A DNA stretch of 28,455 nucleotides from Emiliania huxleyi CCMP1516 (lineage: Eukaryota; Haptophyta; Isochrysidales; Noelaerhabdaceae): NCBI RefSeq assembly GCF_000372725.1, contig NW_005197552.1, positions 1 to 28,455 on the forward strand, in the 5' to 3' direction. Positions 9,630 to 18,639 of this stretch are shown here, in pieces. Numbering within the stretch: the first letter of the stretch is position 1; the number at the start of each line of letters is the position of its first letter. Both the position numbers and the translations under genes were made by a program. Under the pieces are notes generated by a model, which was not told the DNA's origin, did not search any database, and saw nothing but the letters and a program-made list of their open reading frames with translations.

Positions 9630-9810
9630 TCAGGGCGGAGCCGAGCGGAGCCGAGCGGAGCCGAGCGGAGCCGAGCGGAGCCGAGCGGAGCCGAGTGGAG
9701 CCGAGCGGAGCCAGAGCGGAGCCGAGTGAGCCGAGGGAGCCGAGTGAGCCGAGTGAGTCGAGCGAGCGGAGCCGAGCGGAGCCGAGTGGAGCCGAGCGGA
9801 GCGAGTGGAG
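9630..9810. repeat. (GAGCGGAGCC)n minisatellite
   Basis: Nearly 18 head-to-tail 10-bp units GAGCCGAGCG. They degenerate in the middle (GAGCCGAGTGA, GAGCCGAGGGA) and recover. Direct copies of GTTTCCGGAAA...AGGGAAACCAGAGGG follow at 9827 and 9879 (period 52). Long ORFs across it are artefacts. Confidence 0.92.
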
Positions 9811-10008
9811 CCGAACAGAGCTGCTTGTTTCCGGAAACCAAAAAGGAAACCAGAGGGTCCCCACACACAGCACTTTTCGTTTCCGGAAATTTCCAGGGAA
9901 ACCAGAGGGTGTTTGGAGCTCCATTCTGGCAACTCTCGAGTTTCCCTGACTGAGTCTGAGAGCTGGCAAAATCTGAGGCGAAACCGAGGAAACGCGGCAA
10001 AATACCCG

Positions 10009-10093
10009 GTAGGTTAGGTAGGAAGGTGAAGAACAGCCAGGCTCGGACTGGACACCAACGCGGTATGGGTGGACGCGGGACAGACAGATGATG
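10009..10093 (+). repeat. Dispersed repeat family D, copy 1 (truncated)
   Basis: 85 bp matching the first two-thirds of the 122-bp D sequence at 20353 (GTAGGT start, AACAGCCAGGCTCGGACTGG core, GATGATG at the break). It stops exactly where the TIR-element end at 10094 begins, so the TIR sequence appears nested in D. The missing third of D was not found on the other side. Confidence 0.8.
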
Positions 10094-10310
10094 CTGAGGG
10101 AGGGTGTAGAGGAGGTAGAGTGTAGAGCGCTGTAGAGCTGTAGAGATGTAGTGCTGGAGAGCGCTGTAGAGCTGTAAGCTGTAGAGCTCTACAACTCCGC
10201 CGCGTGACGATGTGCCTCCGTCGTAGAGCGATGTAGAGGCGCTCTACAACGTGAAATCTCTGCAGCAAACTCTACATGCACATGCACATCATCAGCGGCG
10301 AACGAGGCAG
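10094..10310 (+). mobile_element. Lone left end of the TGTAGAG-rich TIR element
   Basis: Starts CTGAGGGAGGGTGTAGAGGA and follows the left end of the full element at 23075 through the TGTAGAG repeats, the CCGCCGCGTGACGA core and GTGAAATCTCT, to GCGGCGAACGAGGCA. No matching right end was found downstream, so this is a solo or deleted copy. It ends about 65 bp before the ATG of the next gene. Confidence 0.8.
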
Positions 10311-10375
10311 CGGTGCAGCGCGCGAAGCGCGCGCGATCTCGTACTTTCAAGGCTGGATCCAGCCATTCCAAGGGT

Positions 10376-12000
10376 ATGTATGTAACTAGTGAGAGGACTC
10401 GAGATTTGTTCGAGATTGGGGCAGAGCGAGTGGGAGAATTCGGCGGGCGAAATGCGGCGGTTTGGATGCGTCCTGTGGGACGACCTGTTGGGACGACCTG
10501 TTGGGACGACCTGTGGCAGCGACCGATGCCGTCACCGGACGCGGCGGCGAGGCACACGGGCACCGGCGTGGCGCGTCGGCAGGCCCACCACGAGCGGATG
10601 CGCGACGAGCGCGCTCGGGAAGCGGCCGCGGGCGACGCGGAGCTTCCGCCGGAGGACGACGCGGTCGAGATGGCGAGCGCCGCCCAGCTGCTGGACAGCG
10701 TGGCGGAGGTGGGCCCGAACTACACCCTGCTGCGCAGCAAGGAGACGAAGGCGAAGCGGCGGAAGCGACAGCGCGAGGATGCCAGGGCGGCGCTCGACGG
10801 CCACACTGTCCTGTCCACCGGATCGCGCCTCGAGATCTTCTGCGACAGTGAGCGGTGGTACCCTGCGACCGTCATGGCGCGGGAGGAGGACGGGGACGGA
10901 CGGATCGCGCACCAGATCGAGTACGACGGCTACCCGGATCGGCGGTGGTGGCACATGCTGGACGACGAGCGGTGGCGCGGCGTCCCAGAGCAGGCCGGCG
11001 CGGGCGCAGGCAGCGCTGCCGCAGACGGGGATGGGGATGCGGCGATGGACCGCGCGGACGGCGAGCGGGGCGTCCGTGCCGCGGGCGACGCCGAGGCGGC
11101 CGAGGTGCGGCCGGCGCCGCCTCCTGTGCGCCGGGGTGTGCAGCGCAGCGCGCTGGCGGACGCCCTCGAGGCGGAGGATGACGAGCGGCAGGAGGAGGCA
11201 ACGTGCGGCGATGGGCGGCTGATGCTAGCGCCACACGGGCCGGCGCTGTCAGTGCAGCTTCGGCGCGTGCGCCTGCGGCTGCGCGAGTTCCTGGCGACGC
11301 AGGCCGCGGCGGGGAAGAGCGTGCCGATGCAGCGGACGGCCCTCGGTCTGCACCCGACGATGCGGTGGACGATCCGCTTCGGCAAGTGGCTGGCGACGAC
11401 GCGAATTACCGCGCCGAGGGCGAGCCGGTGGCACGCGACCGAGCGGGGCGACGCGCGGGACGAGGAGCCGACGGTGCGCACGGGGCGCGGCGAGAACACG
11501 GTCTACGTCGCGCTGCAGCACATGAAGAACCACGTGTGGCGCGAGATCTGGCCGGCGATGCCGGACGACGCGAGGCAGTACTGGCGGCTGGTGACCAAGC
11601 AGGTGATGTCGCTGTACGACGGCGGCGGCGGCGGGATGAAGGACGCGGCAGGAGCCGCCGGCCGGGCGGCGGGCCGCGAGGCGGCGCAGGAGAGCGCGTC
11701 GCACGGGCAGAGTGAGGCGGCGCAGCGGGCGGCGAGCGAGAGGGCGAGCGCAGTGGCGAGCCGGCGGACGATGGCCGAGCTGCGCGAGGCGACGACGAAG
11801 CCGTGCACGAAGCAGCACCTCTTCCAGGTGGGAGAGTACCAGATGCAGGACACGCAGCTGATGGAGCCGTTCGAGGTGAACGTGGCCTTCATCATGAACG
11901 CCTACTTGTGCTTCGCGCGGCAGACCGGGTGCCGGCCGGGGATGGCGGTGACGACGCGGCGGACGCGGCCGATTCGGACAGCCACTGGCGCGCGTCTCCC

Positions 12001-12054
<54 letters not shown>

Positions 12055-12524
12055 GTAGAACGGTGGCGTTGGCGTGCGATGGGGCGAGATGACACTGAGC
12101 CGTGCCGCTCGCCGGCAGGCACGAGCTGCCGCCGCTGACGATGGGCGACCTGTCCATCGCCGCGGATGAGCTGCTGCGGGGACTAGGCGGGGCGGGCGTG
12201 ATGACCGAGGGCGACTTCGAGGCCCTCATCCGGATGGAGGTGACCTTTGCGCGGAAGAAGGGCGAGTACTACGCGTGCTACGAGTTTGGGACGGCGATCA
12301 CGCCCGACTCGGACCAGATGATGCGCATCGGGACGCTGGCGATGGTGCGCCTGCTGCTGCGCTGCGGAAGCTTCAGGGCGTGCTACTCGAAGCTGAGCGA
12401 AGCGAGCGCGGCGGCGCTGCGTCGCAAGGTGGCCGAGCCGAGCGGGTTCGCCGGGCTCGAGCTGGCGGACACGGGTTACGAGACGCTCCCGGCGCTAGTG
12501 GCGGCGTGCCGAGCGTACCTTTGA
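10376..12524 (+). CDS. Tudor-like domain protein with possible tyrosine-recombinase-like segment
   Basis: Two-exon model: 10376-11955 and 12119-12524, 661 residues. Residues 140-202 (TGSRLEIFCDSERWYPATV, IEYDGYPDRRWWHML) look like a Tudor/SH3-like barrel that reads modified histones or other proteins. The region from about 470 to 520 (TKPCTKQHLFQVGEYQ ... FIMNAYLCFARQTGCRPGM) recalls the start of a tyrosine-recombinase catalytic domain, where TGxRPGE carries the first catalytic Arg. However, Glu is replaced by Met, and no HxxR or terminal catalytic Tyr is evident in exon 2. It may therefore be a decayed Crypton-type protein or unrelated. The Ala/Arg-rich middle (about 215-290 and 420-460) is low complexity. 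The intron (11956-12118) fits GC-AG and contains a (GA)n tract. A 13-bp motif (TGGGACGACCTGT) is tandemly repeated three times near 10478. Confidence 0.5.
12004..12051. repeat. (GA)n microsatellite
   Basis: About 24 GA units inside the predicted intron of the Tudor-like gene. In the unspliced frame it reads as an Arg-Glu run and then meets a stop, which supports removal by splicing. Confidence 0.95.
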
Positions 12525-12950
12525 GAATCCCCAGCGTCCCTCCCTCCTAGTCACAATCTCAATATCTCGACTCTCCAACACGAAGTGCTGTGATCGGGGT
12601 TGGCCCATTTCTTTTTCCTTTCTTTTTTGGGGGCCCTGTGGGCACCCTAGCTGTGACCTGTGTGTGCGACAGCCGAAAAAATTCTTTCTCCTGCACGAGG
12701 CGGAGGCGGCTCCCGTAGTGTACCTGTGTGTGTTAGTGCCAGTGCGCGCCAGTCCCGTGCCCAGTGTTGTGCGAGCCAAATAAAATTCTGGCCAACGCAA
12801 AAAAAGAAACAAAGCAGACAACCCCAAACGAGGGATGGGGGAGGAGGACAGGGTCCACACCTGCACGAGCAGGATTCTGGCCAACGCTCTCAATAGTAAT
12901 TTACTTCTCCCGTACCATGCGGAATCGACCCTATCCAGTGCTCAAGTCCT
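12525..12950. other. Intergenic stretch, no supported gene
   Basis: Holds the 3' flank of the Tudor-like gene. TCTGGCCAACGC occurs twice (about 12787 and 12876), and 12857-12876 is the inverse of a word near 1950. No gene recognised. Confidence 0.4.
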
Positions 12951-13190
12951 CATTTACTTGGAGCACTTGGAGTGCAGTCGGCAACCTCACATCCAGGGCC
13001 GGTGAGCTGAGAAGCGCATCCAGCGGGCCGGATGATCGGTATCGGGTTACGGGCTAGAGAGCCCTAGCCCCGGGGGTGCGCGTTCGCAGGGCAAGGGCCT
13101 TAAAGTAAACACAGTTCTCCGAGGGTTGGACCCGCGTACCGGGTTTCCCCTTAACTGCAGGACGCCCCCTCTACTCGGAGCTAGTGGACA
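12950..13190 (+). repeat. Dispersed repeat family E, copy 1 (empty site for D)
   Basis: About 240 bp, matching the reverse complement of 20095-20352. Shared blocks are GGAGTGCAG, CATCCAGGGCCGG, GGGCCNGATGATCG, GAGAGCCCTAGCC, GGGTGCGCGTTCG, GAGGGTT, CCGGGTTTCC and CCCCCTCTACTCGGAGCT. Overall identity by eye is about 75-80 percent with small indels. It contains the hairpin GGGCTAG-AGAGCC-CTAGCCC. The site where D is inserted in the other copy is uninterrupted here. It ends about 480 bp before the ABC1 kinase ATG. Confidence 0.8.
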
Positions 13191-13671
13191 TTACACTGGA
13201 CACCACGCCCAAACACAGACACTTGCTTAGTCCTCGGTCCCGGAGCTCCACCTTCGGTCCTCTCGGGGCTCCGGTTCTCCCCGATTCGCTCTCTTGCTCG
13301 CTTGCCGAGCGTCATACGACGGCCGGTGTGGTCTTTTCCCTCGTTGTTGGTGTCGCTTCTTCCGCTGCCGCCTTTCGTCTTCGCCAGCCTCTCCCAGCTC
13401 CACCGGTTCTGAGAGTGTCGGCGACCCGGCCGGGGTCACCCCGGGTGAGAACGGTGGCATTGGGTCGCGCCCAGTTCCACCCCCAGGAGGTCGAGCCCGC
13501 TCTCCCTGGTCGGCGAGTCGTGCCCGCACTCGCGGCCTCTCTATCATCCCTGGCTCGCCCCCCCCCTCCGCCGGCTCCTCTCCAGGCTCGGGGAGGCGTG
13601 GCCCTCCCCGTCGGAGGTCGCTATTTACTTCTCTCTTGCGTGCGTTCGCGGATCTGTCCGGCGCATCGTGT

Positions 13672-16293
13672 ATGCTGCTGCTCGCCTCCACTGCTGCACA
13701 CTCGTCGTTCGTCGCGCAGTCGGCACATCTGACGCAGCACCACCGCGTCGCCTCAGCGCCGTCGTGCACCGCCGTGTTGGACGCTCCCTACCGCGAGGCC
13801 GAGTACGACCCCGAGGCGGCCGACCGCTACTTCCGCGCCCGGCCGCTCGTGGCGCTGAGGCGCGCCGCAGAGATCGCCTTCCTCAGCGCAGGTTTCGTGG
13901 GCAAGGTGCTCGCTGACAAGCAGCTCGGCCGCGAGGAGGCGATGGTGGACCGCCGTTCGGAGGAGTTGCTGCAGCTGGTCACGCGGCTGGGAGTCACTGC
14001 GATCAAGGTTGGGCAGGTGCTGAGCATCCGCCCCGACCTTCTTCCGGCGCCCTACGCCAAGGGCCTCGAGAAGCTGCAGGACAGCGTCCAGCCCTTCCCG
14101 GCGGCGCTCGGCCGCGAGATCATCGAGCGAGAGCTCTCGATCCGGATCGAGGACGTCTTCTCGGCCTTCTCGGCCGAGCCGGTGGCGGCGGCCTCCATCG
14201 GTCAGGTCTACAGGGGCACGCTGCGTGCGAGCGGCGAGGAGGTCGCCATCAAGGTGCAGCGGCCGAGCGTGCTGCACGACGTGGCGCTCGACCTCTTCAT
14301 GCTGCGCTTCTTTGCGCCGGCGTACCAGGAGGCGAACGACGTCAACACGGACGTGGTCGGCCTCGTCGACGCGTGGGGGACCGGGTTCGTCAACGAGCTC
14401 GACTACACCATGGAGGCGGCGGCGACGGCCGAGTTCGCAGAGGCGATGGCGGCGCGCGGCCTCGGCTCGGTCACCTCCCCCGAGGTGGTCCCCTCCCTCT
14501 CGTCGACGCACGTCCTCACGACCAAGTGGGGTCTGAGGCCCGAGCGACTCGCTTCCCGTGAAGAGCGCTCGGTCACCCCTGCGCCCGTGGACAGGTGGGT
14601 CGAGGGCGAGCGACTGGCCTCCTCCAACGCAGACGACGTGCCGCGCCTCTGCGGCGTCGCGCTCAACGCGTACCTGACGATGCTCCTGGACACGGGCGTG
14701 CTGCACTGCGACCCGCACCCAGGCAACCTGCTGCGCACGACGGACGGCAGGCTCTGCATCCTCGACTGGGGCATGACGCAGCGCGTGCCGAGCGACCTGC
14801 AGCTCTCCCTCCTCGAGTTCATCGCCAACCTGAACGCGGAGCAGTACGACCGCGTGCCCGACGACCTCGTGAACCTCCGCTTTGTGCCCGCAGACAAGAT
14901 CGGCGAGCTGCGCGCGTCGGGCCTCACGGTGGCCATCTCGAAGATGCTGCGGCTCGCGGCCAAGGGCGGCGGCCCCGCGGGCGCGATGCGGCGGATGGTC
15001 GAGGAGAACAAGGAGAAGTACGCGGCGCAGCTCAGCCAGTTCGACGACCTCGACTCGCCCGAGGCGACCAAGGAGCGGCAGCGCCTCTTCCGCGAGGACT
15101 GGCAGAGGGAGCAGGCGGCTGACGCCCTCGCGCGGGGCGGCGGGGCCCCTGCCGGCGGCGGCGGCGGCGCCGCGTCCTCCACGACGGCGGACCTGACCGC
15201 CAAGATCGAGCAGCTGCAGAGTGAAAACGCGGACGTATTTGCGATCCCGGACTACTTTGTGTACATGTCTCGCGCCTTCTCGACGCTCGAGGGGATCGGC
15301 CTCTCCTCCGACTCAAACTACGCCATCCTCAAGGAGTGCTTCCCCTACCTCGCCAAGCGCCTCCTCTCGGACGACTCGCCGCGCGCGCGCGGTGCCCTCC
15401 GCACGCTCCTCTACGGCGGCGGCGACGAGCTCAGCCTGTCCCGCCTCTCCGAGGTCGCGAGCGGCCTCGAGGCGTACACCACCTCGACGACGTCAGTCTC
15501 GGCGAGCACGGGCGCGAGCGACGAGGGGCGCAAGGCAGCAACGGAGCAGCTCGCGGCGGTCCTCCTCTCCGAGGACGGGAACTACGTCCAGTCCCTCCTC
15601 CTCAAGGAGGCGGCGGGCACTCTCGACGCCACCGTCCGCGAGCGACTGGCCACGGCGACGGCGCCGCTCCGCCGCCTGCCGCGCTTGCCGACGCCGCCCG
15701 CGCCGCTGGCACCGCTCGCACGGCCGCTCACGCTGCCACTCGAGCTCGCGAGTGCCGCCCTCGAGCTGCAGGCCGTCAGCCAGCGAGATGAGCGCAAGCT
15801 CGAGAACCTGCGGGTCCTCGCTCGCATCGCCGGCGCGGCCGGCGCGGGAGGGGGCGGCACGGCGGCGGGGAGCAAGCCTGCGGAGGGGAGCAAGCTTGCC
15901 GCGAGCACCGGCGTGATCGTGCCGACGGCGTTGGCTCGCGGCGGCGGCTTGGCGCCCTCCAGTCCTGGCGAGCGCGCCGCGGGGCTGCAGTCGCGAGTGG
16001 AGCAGCTGCGGTGGCTCGCGACTGAGGCCTCCGCACGCCGCACTGCGCTCGCGCGCACAGGCGTTCGCTTTGGCAGCTCGCTCGCGTCGGCGCAGGCCGA
16101 GCGCTTGCTCGCCCTCCGCCGCGGCAAGGACGAGGGCCATGGCGGCCTCTCCGACCTGGCGGCGCAGCTAGCGGAGGCGAGTGCGACGCGCCTTGAGGAC
16201 GTCGCGGCAGCAATCGACGACTTTGATCGCGACCTCGGCGCCAGAGGGGAGGGGACGCGCCCCGGCGAGCGGCGCCGCATCTCGAGGAGATAG
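13672..16293 (+). CDS. ABC1 (ADCK/UbiB-type) atypical kinase, probably plastid-targeted
   Basis: ABC1K family proteins regulate isoprenoid-quinone metabolism in plastids and mitochondria. Visible motifs: IKVGQVLSIRPDLLP (the KxGQ signature, about residue 111), EPVAAASIGQVYRG (Ala-rich nucleotide loop), EEVAIKVQRP (Lys194), HCDPHPGNLL (catalytic Asp347), and ILDWGM in place of DFG. The start MLLLASTAAHSSFVAQSAHL is signal-like and followed by a basic/Ser-rich stretch, fitting the bipartite leader of complex plastids. The frame stays open upstream to 13294, but that stretch is low quality, so ATG 13672 was chosen. Between TTK and WVEGERL lie 23 extra codons (14526-14594) bounded by GT...AG; removing them restores TTKWVEGERLA, leaving 850 residues. 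The C-terminal third is Ala/Leu-rich and not conserved as far as I can tell. Confidence 0.92.
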   Translation: MLLLASTAAHSSFVAQSAHLTQHHRVASAPSCTAVLDAPYREAEYDPEAADRYFRARPLVALRRAAEIAFLSAGFVGKVLADKQLGREEAMVDRRSEELLQLVTRLGVTAIKVGQVLSIRPDLLPAPYAKGLEKLQDSVQPFPAALGREIIERELSIRIEDVFSAFSAEPVAAASIGQVYRGTLRASGEEVAIKVQRPSVLHDVALDLFMLRFFAPAYQEANDVNTDVVGLVDAWGTGFVNELDYTMEAAATAEFAEAMAARGLGSVTSPEVVPSLSSTHVLTTKWGLRPERLASREERSVTPAPVDRWVEGERLASSNADDVPRLCGVALNAYLTMLLDTGVLHCDPHPGNLLRTTDGRLCILDWGMTQRVPSDLQLSLLEFIANLNAEQYDRVPDDLVNLRFVPADKIGELRASGLTVAISKMLRLAAKGGGPAGAMRRMVEENKEKYAAQLSQFDDLDSPEATKERQRLFREDWQREQAADALARGGGAPAGGGGGAASSTTADLTAKIEQLQSENADVFAIPDYFVYMSRAFSTLEGIGLSSDSNYAILKECFPYLAKRLLSDDSPRARGALRTLLYGGGDELSLSRLSEVASGLEAYTTSTTSVSASTGASDEGRKAATEQLAAVLLSEDGNYVQSLLLKEAAGTLDATVRERLATATAPLRRLPRLPTPPAPLAPLARPLTLPLELASAALELQAVSQRDERKLENLRVLARIAGAAGAGGGGTAAGSKPAEGSKLAASTGVIVPTALARGGGLAPSSPGERAAGLQSRVEQLRWLATEASARRTALARTGVRFGSSLASAQAERLLALRRGKDEGHGGLSDLAAQLAEASATRLEDVAAAIDDFDRDLGARGEGTRPGERRRISRR
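14526..14594 (+). other. 69-nt in-frame, stop-free intron in the ABC1 kinase gene
   Basis: Donor GTGGGG after ACCAA, acceptor GTGGACAG before GTGGGTC. Splicing joins AA|G to give the conserved TTKWVEGERL motif. The length is a multiple of three and contains no stop, so a single-exon model would wrongly translate it. Confidence 0.8.
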
Positions 16294-16313
16294 GAGATAG
16301 AGAGCGTGGTGGT

Positions 16314-16335
16314 GGTGGTGGGGGGGGGGGGGGGC
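16314..16335. repeat. G-run after the ABC1 kinase stop
   Basis: GGTGGTGGTGGTG followed by 14 G in a row, just downstream of the kinase stop and in the gap between the two convergent genes. Length is likely to be unreliable in assembly. Confidence 0.85.
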
Positions 16336-16547
16336 CAAAGGGAAAACCAGGGTCGCGGGGGAGGATCGGTCTTCGGTGTACGTACGTGGCATGAAAAAAC
16401 GGCACAAACACACCGCACAGAGCGCGCGCGGCGCAAACGGCACGAAGGATATCATGTGCACGTGCTTCCCGCAATCCCGCAACTCTAGATGGGCTGCAGC
16501 CTGCACTACCACGACTTGCGAGTTGCGTGATCTACATCGCAAGCCAT

Positions 16548-18634
16548 CTACATCGTCTCCCGGAACTCCGCGGACATGCTGCGCATGCTGGCGAGCCAGT
16601 CCTCGGGCGGAGCCTCCTCGCCTGCGGTCGGGGAGGGGGGCGAGGGTGATGGCCGGCAGGGCCCCTCGGCGGTGCAATGGACTTGGGCGGGCCGCGCGCG
16701 CCCTTCCGACGGTGGAGCAAGGCGTACAGCGCGCGCGCGACGATGAACATGCAGCCCACGGCGATGAACAAGTCGAGGTAAAAGTTCCACGGCTCCTCGA
16801 CGGTGAAGTAGACCGTCGGGTCGCCTGCCGCCAGAGCAGGGCGCGGCGGGTTGTGTCAGCGGTGCGGCTGGCGGCGAGCGCGGGCGAGGGCGGGGGCGGC
16901 GCCGGCTGCGTGGGCAAAGCAAGGTATCGTCGAGTTGTAGTCGTGCAGCGGCGCCCAGCTCGGATCTGCGTCGCAGCGGCTCCGGACCTCCTCGAGCTCC
17001 TCGCCCACCTCGCCGCGGCAGTCGTGCACCGTGCCGCCCCCGAGCGACTCGCGGGCGATCGCGTCCCAGATCGGTGTATACGGCTCGGTCGCGTTCGCCG
17101 ACGTGGCGGCAGGCGTGTCGAAGCTGGAGGAGGCGCCCAGCGTCCACTCCTCGTGCGGGTGCGCGCCTGGGCGTGGTGCGGAGGGTGAGGGGGCGCCGTC
17201 CGCTGCGCCCACCCTTGCGATAGCTGGTGGCAGCTCCAGTGATGGCAGTGGTGGCCAAGCTGCCGCAACCGCTCCGGAAGGGCCTGCCGGACGCGCGCGT
17301 GTAGCGAGCTGACGGATCTAGGGCGGCGCCGGTGAGGGTGTGCTGGATCTTGTGCCAGTGCGAGTTCGCGCGGCCGTGAGCGACCGTCGGCGCCACCACA
17401 GACACGTTCCATGCTCGCTCGAGGATGAAGATCTCGCCTGCGGGCAGCGGGTAGCGCGAGAGGTGGAAGGGGGCGGCCTCCCGCGCGGCTCGGCGGGCAG
17501 CACTCGGGCTCGCGCCGTTGCGGTACTCGGCGTTGCGGGCCTCTGCCCACTTCCCGTGGTGGTACCTATTGCCGCACGCCCGTGACGCGTCTCGAGAGGC
17601 CGGCGCCTCTCTCCTCCTTCCCAGAGCCGGCAGGGGATGCCGCCGCGAGACGAACGTCTCCACCTCCCAGACGCGGCACGCGGCGCGCAGCCAAGTGCCG
17701 CGGCGGTCGAAATAGTCGCGCCTAAGGCGAGGGGGCGGGCCGGCTCCCCGAGGCGAGGAGGCGCCACGTGCGGTCTGTGCTGCGCGTGCTCTTCACCCCG
17801 CGTCCGAGAGCCAGTAGCCTGCGAAGAGGAGAGGGAGGAGGACGCCGAAGAGAGCGAGCTCGAGCGGGTGCCTTTCGGCGCACCTGCCAGAGGGGGGGCA
17901 GGACAGGGGTGGGCCGCCGCTTGCTCACGCGACCGAGCGGGCGTGGCCGGCGGCGAGGCGCAGCGCACCCCTCAAAGCCGCCAGGCCCCTGCGCCGCCTC
18001 TGCTGCGGACCTCGACCGTGCGCTGGCCGCGGACCTCGCCGCCGCGCTGCCGCCGCCGCCCGTCGACTCGTCGCTGAAGGCGAACGTGCGGGCCAGCAGC
18101 ATGTCGTCCTGCGGCGTCGTCTTCTCCCGCAGGAGAGCCCGCAGCCCGCCAAGCACTCCGCGGCCGGCACGCTTCTTGTCGGAGCGCGGCGAGGCGTGGG
18201 GCGGCGCGGCGTGGTCGAGGCAGCGACGTGTCACGGCGCAGAAGGCGGCGGCCTCCGCAGCGGAGCTGAACGTGAACCACTTTGGCCTCTCGCGGTTTGC
18301 GAGGTTGACTCGCAGCCGAGCGCCTTCGACGTGGTTGCAGCTCTCCACTTCGCACAGTGGCACCTGGAAGAGGGCAGGGTGATGAGCCGAGCGTGGTTTG
18401 AGAAGGCGCGCGCGGGGGTGCTCGGACCTTCCGATCTCCGTAGCACAGCGAGTGGATCGAGACGGAGAGCGACACGGCACGCGGTGCCAAGAAGCGCTGG
18501 TCGACCCGCACTGAGACCGGGCCGTACGGCTTCTGCCGCAGCAGGAGGTCGGAGGAAGAGATGTCCGCATTGTACGTGGACTCGAGGTCGTTCTGCGTGG
18601 GGCCGGTCTGCATGGGATCGGCCGCTGTGTGCAT
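16548..18634 (-). CDS. PH-like domain protein with two membrane helices (multi-exon)
   Basis: Seven exons fit in phase: 18634-18428, 18363-18011, 17883-17797, 17721-17213, 17166-16903, 16824-16702 and 16621-16548, giving 538 residues from the first ATG used. The true 5' end may lie further upstream. Order of parts: ESTYNADISSSDLLLRQ; a PH/GRAM-like region from SVRVDQRF to WFTFSSAAEAAAFCAVTRRC; a basic linker; helix 1 (LALFGVLLPLLFAGYWL); a loop of about 290 residues with Cys in DCRGE, SRCDADP and IPCFAHA; helix 2 (LDLFIAVGCMFIVARALYAL); and a short tail EDWLASMRSMSAEFRETM. Exon joins were chosen because each keeps the frame and continues a sensible protein. Two introns fit GC-AG (16825-16902, 16622-16701). 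The 46-nt intron at 17167-17212 is short and less certain. Function unknown; a lipid- or membrane-contact role is only a guess. Confidence 0.6.
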
Positions 18635-18639
18635 GCAGT

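Noticed and set aside
9600..9970. Long ORFs over the GAGCC minisatellite on both strands
   Set aside because: They exist only because a 10-bp repeat without stops is open in several frames; no start context, no domain.
11249..12229. Minus-strand ORF of about 326 residues opposite the Tudor-like gene
   Set aside because: Shadow of the plus-strand gene in GC-rich codons; it crosses the GA microsatellite as a Ser-Leu run and has no recognisable domain.
13753..14718. Long minus-strand ORF opposite the ABC1 kinase
   Set aside because: Antisense shadow; Arg/His-rich with no motif, while the plus strand has clear kinase motifs.
17793..17795. TGA as the end of a separate PH-like gene
   Set aside because: A GT donor overlaps the stop, and splicing to 17721 continues in phase into RDYFDRRGTWLRA, which matches the next open stretch; one gene is the simpler reading.
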